From Cristatella mucedo (lineage: Eukaryota > Bryozoa > Phylactolaemata > Cristatellidae): a stretch of DNA of 64,000 nt. Below are positions 45,554 to 56,689 of this stretch, one piece after another; positions within the stretch are counted from its first letter, which is position 1, and each line of letters begins with the position of its first letter. Position numbers and translations under genes: made by a program. The stretch lies in contig WPIO01000028.1 in assembly GCA_009760855.2 (NCBI GenBank), positions 1,672,001 through 1,736,000 of the forward strand, in the 5' to 3' direction. The notes under the pieces were generated by a model, which was not told where the DNA came from, did no database searches, and was given only the letters and a program-made list of their open reading frames with translations.

Positions 45554-45601
45554 CATCAAAATATGCTGCTCTAGCGATTCTTGCAGAATCTTGATCTTAG
45601 G
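45554..45601 (-). CDS. Mini-exon, 48 nt, coiled-coil-like
   Basis: Minus strand: acceptor TTTATATTTTCAG, 16 codons PKIKILQESLEQHILM, donor GTAAGAC. Phase 0 at both ends; both other frames contain stops. Ile3, Leu6 and Leu10 follow 3-4 spacing, with Ile14/Leu15 beyond. It is the most upstream well-supported mini-exon of the second cluster; the candidate membrane exon at 53 kb lies further upstream. Confidence 0.48.
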
Positions 45602-45609
45602 CTGAAAAT

Positions 45610-46989
45610 ATAAATTATAAGATACTTGATTAACCAGGATAAAAATTTATCTAAAGGTCTTTGCAAGGTTTAAATATAACAGCAAATTTAGCCCAAGACA
45701 CATCTCGTAGTTCATAAAAGGTTTGATCATTTGTCTCTCCGCTGGCTTGCTTGTCTAGTTCGTGACCACTGGCCAATCAGGCGTCACATCATGCGAGTTC
45801 AGCAGACTAGATACCCCGTTCAGCTGCCTCGAAGCCCTGAGAAATAAATGTTTCGGTAACTGTGCAGCTGTAGAGTAGCATGTTAATCCGTTATCAAAGC
45901 ACATGCTTTTTGGCCAGCTTTCGGCAAGATTTCCGTGAAAGCTTAAAGCGGTGCTTTCTATACATAACTCCATATCTTGCACTGTGCTTAACGAGGTAGT
46001 TACCCTAGGCCTGCAGGTCTACAAAGAAAATATTCGATAGGGTTTATAAAACTAAATAAACTACTATAATCAGCCAAAAAACCAATATCTCAAAATCAGA
46101 AGACTAAGCATAAACTATTTATTTCCATGGTTTTTCTTCTCAGTTTTTCTTCGTTTTAGAGCTTCTATGCCTAGAAATGTATTGTCTACTGCGACACTAT
46201 ACAAGATCATTGCAGTTAGCTATTTGCTCGTTAATCAGTACTCGAAGCTTGTTACTGTTTAATCTTCTTGTTTTTGAGCAGTTCCATGCCTGTATATCGT
46301 TATCCAGTTGAATTTTTTTTCAGCAGAAAATAATGTATTTTATAATCTAGAATCCACAGAACAACTGTTTCATCCTTGGAATACTAATGCGTTTCACCTC
46401 TTTGAATGTCTTCCTCTTGGTGGTTTAGCTAATCTGGTGATAACTCCAAATAAGGGATCTGACGAGTATACCGAATTGCAGTGTGCCGCATCCGTCAAAC
46501 TACATTATTTCTATACACCGTGTGTAACAAAGCATCGGGGGGGGGGGCTATTAACTTTAAGACGTCGTGTCTCACCTTTCTCAGGTTCAAACAACTGCTT
46601 TAAGTAGCATTGTATTTAACGTTCTAGTTTGCAGCTTGGGCAGAAAACACGCCCCATCTCCTTTCCATGATGGGCTGTGTCTGACAAATTCCAGGTCTGT
46701 CCTTTAGCTCAATCTTGTTTATTCTTATTTGCAGGGGTGCAGGTAGAATGTAGTTAGGGTTACCAGGTGCTGCAGACATTCATGTTTGAACGAGTTAGGC
46801 TTCGTATCATGGGCTGGACTTTTCTCAATGTGCGTTCAATCGCTATTTCAGTTATCTTTCAACGTTCTCATCAAACATTATTTTCCAAAGTTGGCTAAAA
46901 GTTGTTTCTCGTTGTGTTTGGTGCTCATCCTGTCTAGCTCACTCTTTTATTGCGTCCCCGCTCTCTTTCTATATCAGTCCATTTTTTGT
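45610..46989. other. No gene seen; one possible micro-exon
   Basis: At 46,004-46,018 a strong acceptor (TATTTTCTTTGTAG on minus) is followed by 15 bases (TCRPR) and GTAACT. The frame stays open for 87 codons if no donor is used. Otherwise unique AT-rich sequence with a run of nine G near 46,539. Confidence 0.35.
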
Positions 46990-47735
46990 ATAGCACTTAA
47001 GGAGAACTAAATCTCCATCTGTGCGGTTTACAACTTGCTACCGGAGAATCAATAGACAAGGGTTGATTACCTGTGCATGGACGGTCTCATGCTTAAGCAA
47101 GCATAAAAAGACATATGAAAGGACACTCATAAGCCACGGGTTAGTAGGATTCCCCTTAAAACATGCCCTGAATTATGCCCAGATAACCAGGAAAAGCACA
47201 TATAAACCAAAATGAGCAGTTGTCTGGAGCGACTGGAAAACTGAGCGAAAGAGAAGCCATCTTTAGCTGAAACGTGAATGCTGCAAAGTTATTGATGATG
47301 GTGACAGGATTAGATGTGATTTTACAGACTTTCAGTTCAGGAAAACAGAAAGCCATATAATCAACAGATTTTAATTTAGTTTGCACAACGGCGAGACAGC
47401 TGGAAACCGAGAAGCAAGTGGTGCCAGAGCACACACTGGAGGAGCAACCTGTCGGCAAGGTCGGGTCGACGCAGGCGAGTGAAGTTACTTGTAGGCCGGA
47501 GAGAGGGTCGTCAAGTATATTGGATGCTTAGTAGGGAAACAGATAAGCTCTAAAAGGAGCGGTGTGACATCTCGCAGCCACGAGTTGAAGGTAGACCGTG
47601 CGAACTGCCGAGTTTCGCAACAGCTGCTGGCAATTAAGGGCAGTGGCCGGAAGTACTAAATTAAGGGAATCGTAATAATCTAGACTAGATTATAAAAACG
47701 CGAACTAGTTTTGCTGTCGAACTCATGTCTAAGCA
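46990..47735 (-). mobile_element. Decayed L2-type LINE fragment
   Basis: AGCACTTAAGGAGAACTAAATCTCCATCTGTGCGGTTTAC is a decayed stem-loop. AAGGAGCGGTGTGACATCTCGCAGCCACGAG and CGAGTTTCGCAACAGCTGC near 47,550-47,630 match the RRSCHITPLL and LQLVQNSA coding blocks on minus. Confidence 0.55.
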
Positions 47736-47744
47736 TCCCCTAAT

Positions 47745-49095
47745 AATAATATAAATAATAGCAATAGGAATTAATACGTTTGTACGGCGCCCTCAGAGAT
47801 CTTAATCATTTTCTAGGCACTTTACATATGCTGTAAAGGAAGCACGACCGAGTGGTTAATAGTAGCCTGCTCAATGCCAATGGACATAACACGGTTAGAG
47901 GCGACATGCACAGGGCAGCATGCAAATAAGGTTAGTAGCAGCATGTACGGTGTCAGCCCGCATAAGCACACAAAGGACGAATCACGGGGCCCACTAAATG
48001 CTAATAAATAGATACATTTTTGGTTTCTTTTAAATGAGGTCAAGTCAGGAGATGTCTTGACGTCAGTCGGGAGTGAGTTTTAGGCTTTGTGAGCATACGA
48101 ACTAAAAGCACGGTCTCCAAAAGATTTGAGGTTCGTATCCGGTGACTCTAAATGACTATATTCCGAAAAGTGATTAGCACGATGCATACGTAGCCTGGTG
48201 ATGAGTAGATCTGATAGATAGGCTGGAGTCAGAGAATGAAGGGACTTAAAATTGATTCACAGTACCTTGAATTCGATGTGTTGCTTGACAGAGAGCCGGT
48301 GCAGGTCTGTGAGAAGTGATGTGATGTGGCAACTGCGACGCTCATGACAGACAGGCCTAGCTGCCGAGTTTTGCAACAACTGTAAGCACCTTATTGCACA
48401 GGCCGGTAGACCAGCAAGGAGTGAGTTAAAGGAGTCAATATGGGACGTTAAAAATGCATTGATCAAATTAGATTTAGTATCCCTGTCTAAAGAAGCCAGA
48501 AATTTAGAAATATCGTGTAGCTAAAAGTAGGCAGACTTGTCTATGGCGCTGATGAGGTCGTCTAATAAAAGGTCTCGTTGGAACGGAACAGCAAGACAAA
48601 GTGCAGATTCAACAGGAAACAAGCTGGCAGAGCCGCTTTTGAGCATTATCATCTTTTAATTCATGAAAGTTTACTACCACCCGTGTACGGATGTCATCAG
48701 TACATGCAGCAAGGGAGCTGAGAGAATTCGACGCTCTGGAGGGCTGAGAGGGATCGAAACATAGATATAACTGATTTTCGTCGGTATAGAATTAAAAGTA
48801 CAGATTGTGCCTGGCAATCATGACGGCAAGAGGGAGAGTATACATCGTGAAAAGAACTGAGCCAAGCACAGAGCGCTGAGGTACACCGTACCCCAGTGAC
48901 TCCTCCTATGATCTTTGTCCATTCATATCATTGCTCTGGTCACTTTCACTAAAATAGAGCCTGAACCATCGCTGAGCTGAGTCACTGATGCCAAGGCGAG
49001 ATGAGAGGCGGTCGAGAAGGACTTGATGATTGATAGTATCAAAAGCTGCCGAAAGATCGGACGAGACAAGCAGGGAGGCTCTACTAAAGTCTGCA
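47745..49095 (-). mobile_element. L2-type LINE with reverse-transcriptase remnant
   Basis: Tail and stem-loop at 47,745-47,830, then C-terminal blocks. Beyond 48,660 it reaches the polymerase domain: minus-strand FYTDENQLYL (the usual YADD altered to YTDE, about 48,777-48,788), a GVPQRSVLGSVLF-like block near 48,870, and SSDLSAAFDTINHQVLLDRL at about 49,010-49,070 (known DLSAAFDTIDH motif). Broken by stops; not active. Confidence 0.9.
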
Positions 49096-49104
49096 TTCTT
49101 TCCT

Positions 49105-49430
49105 GAGGTCGCTATGCACCTGAAGCAATGCTGACTCGTTGGAGCATCCCTAATTTTGCATTATTCTTCAGCTGAAATTTGACCGAGTTTAAAGCGGAGG
49201 TAACGCGCTCATCCAAAGATATTTTACTTCGGAATAGCACACCCAGACTACCCATAATTATGAGTTTGATCTTATCTTCGTTAAGCTTCAAGAGCTTACT
49301 GGTGATCCAAGTTCGAAAGTTGCTCACTAAAACAATGAATTTTCCACCAGCGAACAATGAATTTTCCACCAGCAGGTATGAAAATATAAAAACGATTGAA
49401 GGTCCAAGTGTTATACGCTTCTTAAACTCC
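49105..49430 (-). mobile_element. L2-type LINE fragment (third copy in a row)
   Basis: On minus, a 106-codon frame contains SKLLKLNEDKIKLIIMGSLG and LDERVTSALNSVKFQLKNNA, the FLKLNDDKT and SAYFQLHNIA blocks of the same family, diverged. It joins the previous copy without overlap. Confidence 0.75.
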
Positions 49431-49454
49431 ACTCGGGAATGACAATGATACGAT

Positions 49455-50290
49455 AATGATATTAATAATACTACTTATAATAATAAAATAACATTTGTGT
49501 AGCGTCCTATTTGAATTTAATCTCTTTGGAGGTGTTTACAACTGTTGAACGGTAAAAAAATAGCCTGCAAAAGTCTGCAACCTATAAATAATGATAATAG
49601 TAATTGGAATTTTGAATTGCAGCCAACGAGACCTAGAGTTTTTTCAAGGTCATTTACGTATGTTGTAATGCAGGCGCGTCGATTGATTGGCGTTTACGTA
49701 CACAGTGTCAGCACAAATAAGGACGCAAAAGACCGTTCCCATGAACCCAAAAGATGCTGCGAGGAAAATTTGGGTTTATGGCTTCCTTTAATTGCTAATA
49801 ATTTCGGGGTCTAGACGTCATTCTATAATCCAGGCTAAACGATTACGTGAACCAATGGCGTGGTCTCGAAAGGATTCGAGGTTTGTTCAAGGCGTGACTA
49901 AAAGGCTTGAGTCAGAAGAGTGGGTGGTACGATGCCTGGCTTGGTAGGGAAATAGTTCGGATGGTCTAAACCCGAGCAAGAGAGTGAAGGTAGCGAGTAA
50001 CAAAATCTTTAAGTCGATGCGCTTCTTCATACTGAGAAAGCCATTGCAGGTTGGTAAGAAGTGGTTTAATGGGGCAGTTGTGTTCACCATCGATAAGTCT
50101 AACTACCGAGTTTTCTACCAACTATAAGCGCCTTATTGCAATCAATGACCTGTAGACCTGCAATTAAAGAGTTACTGGTGTAGAGGTGGGAAGTTTTAAA
50201 ATCAATGACCAGCACATAACGACAATAAGCACCAAAAAACATCGTAACATGCCTCAATGTCATCGATTTGACGACCCGGATATTGCTGAC
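49455..50290 (-). mobile_element. L2-type LINE, ATT family, decayed
   Basis: (AAT)n tail, CGTCCTATTTGAATTTAATCTC stem-loop remnant, then GTGGTACGATGCCTGGCTTGG, GCAGGTTGGTAAGAAGTGG and on minus SNSLIAGLQVIDCNK, matching C-terminal coding blocks. Confidence 0.75.
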
Positions 50291-50862
50291 CAGCTGAACT
50301 GCTATCTTGCAATCGCTCAGATACGCCATTGCTCGTGATCAGATGAGTACCTAAAACATTCATCAGGTAAAGGTATTCATCTTGGAAGGTTATTAGGCTT
50401 TCGAAAGAACATGATCTTCTCAGCTCTCTCCATAATTTGCTGAAATACTGTTTACGTGTGATCTGAATAATTGTTCTTTCATGGGTGCGAGTCTGGACTT
50501 GAATACTATGGCGTTTCTGCAGTTCGATCATAGTTTGTAGGCTTACTTTGTGCTATACAAGTATATTTAGCTTTGGCTCGTTTTTCGTAGATAAAAACAT
50601 CAACATTGTATCGCTGCAAAAACTTCCAGGCTCTCAACAATTCTAGCAACTATAGCGTACATAGACCTATACTGTCCTAAATATCAAGTGCACTTGGAAA
50701 CGTTTCGGACAGAAAATTAATACATATGACACCCAAAGAAATGTTAGCAACCATTTGACTCATTTTTCATCATTTCACAACAAGGTCCGACGGCGTTGCA
50801 TGCTAATTAGCTACAAGTGCGATGCTTTTCTATTATGGCGCCACCACCAAGACAGCTTAAGT
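50291..50862. other. No gene seen
   Basis: Unique sequence. A 109-codon minus frame at 50,531-50,202 overlaps the L2 end and has no recognised motif. Confidence 0.4.
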
Positions 50863-50917
50863 AGCATGCTCCTATTTGTCGGATCAATTTGGTTGATCCA
50901 ATAAATAGGAGCATGCT
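50863..50917. repeat. Near-perfect hairpin, 25 bp arms
   Basis: Arms start AGCATGCTCCTATTT and end AAATAGGAGCATGCT, with a second paired block GGATCAA/TTGATCC inside, a 3 x 3 internal mismatch and a 5 base loop. Could be a foldback element or a small-RNA precursor. Confidence 0.9.
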
Positions 50918-51459
50918 TGAGATGAGCATGATGAGCTCCGGTTGATCAGCAGTTTCCAAGCTCCTGTTTACGGTCATTGCTATGGGCTAGTAATGATGGG
51001 AATGGGGAGAAATGGCTCATTATGTGCACTTGGCATTTAGTTTGATTTGGGCATTTTAAGCTCATCGTGATATTTTGATGACACATTCTGTACTAAACAG
51101 CTTTCTACATTAATTTTGATGAAGTTTTGGCATAGGCTTTATTATTGACACAAAGTATAAATGGCACCGTGTAAATATACTCGGCTGTATCTTTGTTCCT
51201 GGCTATTTATTGGTTTCCCCTATTGCTTATGCTTCAAAAGTGAAGTACATAGCTACAATTTTCAACATACTTTGCTTTCGCTAGCTGTACAATGATAAAC
51301 TTGAAACTTTTATATTTTCTTAAAATTTCCGGGTATAAATATAGCCAAAAATCTTTTCTAACTAAAGTAATTTATATTTTTGTATGAATTTTATTTTTCG
51401 CAAGTAGTCACCCTACTTTATCATACCGTAAAACCACTCGAACAAGTTTTATAAATGTC
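50918..51459. other. No gene seen
   Basis: AT-rich unique sequence. Confidence 0.5.
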
Positions 51460-51530
51460 ATTTTTAGCACCCTCAGAGAACTAAATCTCTCTTTGGGCAC
51501 TTAGCATATCATGTAAAGTAAAACCCTACA
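51460..51530 (-). mobile_element. L2-type LINE 3' tip
   Basis: TAGCACCCTCAGAGAACTAAATCTCTCTTTGGGCACTTAGC is the conserved stem-loop region on minus; nothing else is preserved. Confidence 0.75.
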
Positions 51531-53043
51531 GTAGCTGATGTACCAATCGCTAATCAGTGAAGGAAGTCATTGAGGCAAGACAGTAATCGGTTTGTTTTCA
51601 TGCGAATTTGTATTGCCAATTATTATTAACTTCTTTAATAACATCTTCCGGAAATATAAATGGTAGCTAAACAAGTAGGGCGCATTACGCCAATGACCTC
51701 TCTGGTTACTGTCGCTTCTGCATGGCGGACCGTTCCAGGGGCTGGATTGACGAGAGTATCGGACCGGCAATCGCCTGAGCAGACCTTCTTTTTTCATCCA
51801 CCGACCCGGTGCCAGAGCACCGTCAGCTGCCCGTACCAACTTCACCGGATAAAGAGATACCGGTCGACTTCAGGAGAGAGTAGCAAGTCAGAGCAAGGAA
51901 TAATTCGTAGTTGAAAATTTTGAATACTCCGACCAAAAATGTGTCTCAACGAACGACGTGATGAAAAATATTCGTCCCACCAAGCCCAATGCCAAACCTT
52001 TTATGCATGGGTAGTATTAGTGGAATTAAGAAAGCCTAACAAGACAATCGCCAGGCGGAAGGCTTAGCAAAGCTATTTGAGGCTATGAAGAAGAACTAAG
52101 GCACAATAGGCTGCAGTGTGTCGTTTAAAGTCCGTATCCTTGATATTTATCTTGGTACCTTCAAGGGTCACGAGGGGCTTACTCAAACGTGCAAGGCGTG
52201 ATCTTACTGAGGATTTACTGGACGTTGAACACCACTACCAAGAGCATTATAATGAGAACAAGCTGCGAGAATTACTTTAAGGGCTGACTCATGAAATTGA
52301 TTAATAACTTAATTAAATCTAAAATGGTAACTTCTAAACCTGCTGAACATTTTTTGTTTTGCTTTTATTAAATATGAACCTGCAGACGCGAAATTAATCT
52401 TCTCTCTCCTTGGAAATGAATAAACTCTATATTAATCAGCACCCTGGTCACAAAAGCTAAGTTTATGAGAAATGATAGCTCTTTTCTTTATTTTTGAGTA
52501 ACATGAAGTAATGCGCTAACACTTACTACCCGAGAATGAAAATTGTGTAAAGTAATCTATGGTTCAGGCTGGCATTGATTGATCATCTCTACAGGCTTTA
52601 GCGACTGATTAGGCTTGAAATCACCAGGATCAATCGGTAAAATTATTGTTAGTGAATTTTAGGATTTTGCAGCAGTGACATTCATGTATTGCTTATAAGA
52701 GGTCAAATCTTCACATTTTGAGTGAGTAAAAACCTGAATCAGTCTTTGCTATCTAAAACATCATATTAAGGAAACCTTAGTGTGATTCGCCAGTACACAT
52801 AAGCTTTATGATTTCCTAGTAATTGCTCGGTTGAATTAACTCAGCCAAAGTAAGATGTGAGCTCGTAGGCTAAAGTTTTCTCCAGAATTTCACAGAAATA
52901 GCTTACGCCAAGAGAGCGTAGTCAACAGATTTATCACGAGACATAACTGCCATATGATATTCGTCACAGTTGTTATTATTAAACATGGGTTTACTACGAG
53001 TCACCATGAAACCTTGATCAGTTATCGCTTAAGAATAAAGTAC
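51531..53043. other. No gene seen
   Basis: Unique sequence. Positions about 51,660-51,860 are more GC-rich and open on both strands without recognised motifs. Confidence 0.45.
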
Positions 53044-53227
53044 CTTCCAAGATTTTTTTGATGCACTGTCTCGACTCTGTTAAGCGCATGTGCTCCCAGG
53101 CCAAGCGCACAAGCAATTAAAATGCCTTCTACGACGATGGCAGCGATAATCCAGCGTGTGCATTTCGCTGAACATATGGATGACCTGATGGCTCGATCTT
53201 GATCATATATAGAAAATGTAGATGAGC
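53044..53227 (-). CDS. Candidate transmembrane exon of the upstream paralogue
   Basis: Minus strand: acceptor CTTACTATTTTTTAG, 184 open bases, donor-like GGAAG/GTAC. The translation has a polar, basic lead (SIYDQDRAIRSSICSAKCTR), then a hydrophobic stretch (WIIAAIVVEGILIACALGLG) and a short coil-prone tail (ALNRVETVHQKN). This suits a single-pass anchor followed by the base of a stalk. The exon enters with two bases of a split codon and leaves in phase 2. The open frame also extends 5' of the acceptor to a Met at 53,405, so a longer first exon is an alternative. It lies upstream of the 45.6-37.9 kb mini-exons on the same strand. Confidence 0.38.
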
Positions 53228-55456
53228 CTAAAAAATAGTAAGGAAGCAAGATTCGTACAAGGACGATAGCCGCTAAGCGCTTGCCGGGATTAGCTGATAC
53301 AGATCTTACTTTCGTGCGAAATCTTGGTTCAATGTGCAGCGGTAAATCATGAATCGAATGCTGAGTACTGCATATCCCAAAGTCTAGGAACACATTTTTA
53401 GGCATTGAAAAATGTTGCTGTTAGTGGCTAGGAAAATTGGTCATCGTTCGCCAATTATTTTGAGCAGATTGGGTAGACAGGACGAACACTTATCGTTGAA
53501 ATAGTGATGAGAATTCTGGTTTGAAAGATCCATTCAGAGTCGCATCAAAGTCAGTGCTGTAAGATCTAATCTGCAAGCTCTAACAGAATGTCGTTATTTC
53601 CATCTCCTCACTTAACCAATGCTTTGTAATAACGCATTTCCGAATGATATCGAGGCTTCACTCGCCTGTGCGATCCGTACGTGACGACACCCAACTTTTA
53701 GTTTTGATCAGTCTCTTTTGGTAAGCCGTGGTCATCGGCAGACCAAGCAAACGCTTTCAAGTATTTTATTACCAACATAAGCTAAATTTATTAAACATTA
53801 TAGGCAAACGAAAATTCATGCCCACCAAAAGAACTTGGTGAATGTAATAATCGTCTCTATGACTTGACCTCTTGACCTCTGTCTAGCTCGTCGGCGTGGG
53901 TTTACTATTCTACGAACGAAGACGTTTCACTATTTTTACCTTCAATAGAGGCCTGCTATTTCGCTGGGTCATGTTCAAATAACTGTTCACACTCGTCGTA
54001 AACGTCTCCGCCCGTTAGGATTATGGCACTCGATGATAAAATAGAACTTGGCACAGAGTAAACTGACTGCTGACTATCCACCATATTATTTTGCTTTCGC
54101 TCGTTAAACTGATCTCCTGAAGTGAAATCAGATCTTAGCACTGCTGAAAGCGATCAACTCAAGCAATATTGCATGTGTTCTCCGTACGTTAATGAAAGCC
54201 GCTGCCGATTCATTCATTCTCCGGCGCTTATCAATACAAAGAGAATCCGCGTAAATATAAATGCGAATTTCAAGATACGTTTCAAAGTAGAAAATTAAAT
54301 TTCCTTTGAAAAAGACCAACAGTAAAAAAATTAACCGAAGTGAGAATGTACGAAACTGCAAAAGCAGTGAATCCTTAAATAAAGAGGTCCAAGGGCGAGC
54401 GTGCGTAACTTTTGAATTAAACGACGAGCTAAAACAAGCAAAAAACTCTCAGCCACTCAGCTTCTCACTGTCAAAACTCGGTAAAGGCGTGATGAGTTTT
54501 TTCACCAATTGAATCAGTGGTTATTGAGACATACCTTCAAAAGCATAGTCGTGGTTTTCTGTAATTTTTAAAGGTATGGGCTAGTATTTACCATAAGTGC
54601 ATATAATAAGTGCATCTACTGGTATATGTTCCTGCTCATTCCATCGTTGCGCTTTAGAAATTTTCTTTTAGGCTCTCCGACATTGAGAAGATTCGGTGGC
54701 AACGAATTCGCAGCGACTGCTCTAACCTTATCGAGTTCACTTTCCACTGAGATATTGGCTCATTTTTTTTTTACTCTTATCCGTTTTTTATGTTAATTTG
54801 AGGTATATAGCACCGTTCATGCTCATTAATAAATTGGTGGGACATTCCAGCTACTCTAATAAAAAACCGCCAGAATTTTAAATTTACGCAAATCCCGACC
54901 GCTTTCCTCTCAATCGTTCAGCGCTGCCGCAGCGTCGCTAATTACTTACAGTTCAGCTCTATTCGGTTCCCGTGATGCTTTCTAAGGGCGTGCAATTTTA
55001 GCCGTTCTCGAGACGGCTAACACGACTTCGGTCGCGACAGCGTCGAAAGCGACCTACGGTCTTAAAACGTAGACATTAAAATTATAGAAAAACCTGCGAC
55101 GGACATTAAGTTGACTCACGCTATCCGCTAGAAAGCGTACTCTGGCCTAAAATTTCTCGTAGCCAACTCTTGTGCACAGCTCCAAGACCTCCGATGAATG
55201 TTTCTACACTTCGTCTGACCCCCTTTCATTCACATCAACCCGCTCGACCACCGCCTGCCCATCTGAATCCCTATCGCTCAACCGGGTAATCCGTCAATCC
55301 CCAGCTTACAACTAGCAACAACTAAACGGACGCCGGACTTGTCAGATCCAATAATGCTTTCGAATGAGGCGCGCTTGTCTCTGGTTGCACGTACTAACTG
55401 AGCGCAGGAGCGACATGTACTTTTTCACAGCTCCCAAGCGAAATTGTCTTTATTCG
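53228..55456. other. No gene seen
   Basis: AT-rich unique sequence. A minus-strand frame at 54,141-53,956 follows an acceptor-like GATCGCTTTCAG and is Ser-rich (QQSVYSVPSSILSSSAIIL), but no donor fits; it is a weak candidate cytoplasmic-domain exon. Confidence 0.4.
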
Positions 55457-55735
55457 CATGTAATGTAATGTATCTCCTCTGTAAGTCTACACAAAGTTCA
55501 AACACTGGATGTGGATGTCACTCAGAAGAAGTTTCGCATAGCGCACTGCAAAGCCCGAGCGGCTTTCGGCGCGCAGTCGGTAGCCAATAGCGGTATTCCT
55601 CTCACGTACAAAGTGAAAGTGAGAGGCACGGCAGAGAGTCAGGCGAGCAGTTGAGGTAGCGAGTAGCGTGGAAGTAGCAGCTCGGGACGTCGGGAACGGA
55701 TGTGCCGTAGGCGGCAACTGCGATTAGCTTACCGG
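55457..55735 (-). mobile_element. L2-type LINE 3' end, ATTAC family
   Basis: TGTAATGTAATGTATCTCC tail on minus, then CGAGCGGCTTTCGGCGCGCAG and the start of the C-terminal coding block, as in the 15.9 kb copy. Confidence 0.85.
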
Positions 55736-55769
55736 CGCATCATTAGTTGAGTGCTCGTTGCAAGGGCCG

Positions 55770-55925
55770 TGATGGCCCAGGAGATAAGGCGCTCGCTCCT
55801 CGCGACCAAGGTCGTGGGTTACAGTACTGCAGTGGGCGATCCCTTATTCCGCACTGCTGTATACGGTGGTGGTAGCCGCTAGGAGTTTTCTCCCGCTACA
55901 CAAATTAGGCTAAATTAAATCAGCT
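55770..55925 (+). mobile_element. tRNA-derived SINE
   Basis: GGCCGTGATGGCCCAGGAG (A-box region), GTCGTGGGTTACAGTACTGC (decayed B box), body GCGATCCCTTATTCC and GGTGGTAGCCGCTAGG, ending AAATCAGCTTA. Confidence 0.82.
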
Positions 55926-56689
55926 TATTTTCTCTAGGCCACTAATCGGGGTTCCTACTAATCGGAAGCCGCAAGGGTCTCCTTGAGTGCTTTTGTAAGC
56001 TTGTCTGTGAAGAATTCTTTCGCGCTTTTGCATGCTTGCGTAAGAATGATACCTTGCTTTTCATTGGTTATTGGTAGTTGTTTCTCTTTCACCGACCTGT
56101 ACATTACGTGAATAGAGATTATATTAAATTATGGCTGTACACAAAGAAATTATTGTCCAATAAAGCCCTAGAATCCAGGCCAAAAGCTAGAAATTATGTA
56201 GCTCGGTCTGCAGCCCTAATCACCAAGCTGGTTCTACCTTAGCTGCACTACAAATGAACTGATAGTACGTGATTGAACCGTTCTTAGGACACACTAAGTA
56301 TTAAGCAACGCGGCGAGATATGTCAGCGCTATAAAGAATCAATGCGACTTGTCATTTTTGGGAGCTGAACATCCGAGGATAGAGTCTCAGCAGGTCATTT
56401 CTACCTCAACGGGCAACGCCACTAAACTAAGGCAAATACGGAGTTCACAATGGGTCAAAGATTTCGCCCTTTTGCCAGTGATAGTTGGAAGCCTTGACGG
56501 AATCCATTCCCGCAGAGTTTCCTCAGTTTCCACAGAATTTGACTCGAAGTTAAAGCGCAGTGGGGAATTTGAATTTTTAGCAGGTCACTAAAAAGAATTT
56601 CAAAAAAAGCTTGAAACCTTAACCGGTTACTTGCTATGATAACACAGGTGCAAGTCTCAGTTACTAGTGCGACTAATGTGTGCATGTAA
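55926..56689. other. No gene seen
   Basis: Unique sequence with short frames. Confidence 0.45.

Noticed and set aside
47071-47091. 21 nt micro-exon (HETVHAQ) on minus
   Set aside because: Boundaries look splice-like, but the length is too small to trust and it lies within a decayed L2 copy.
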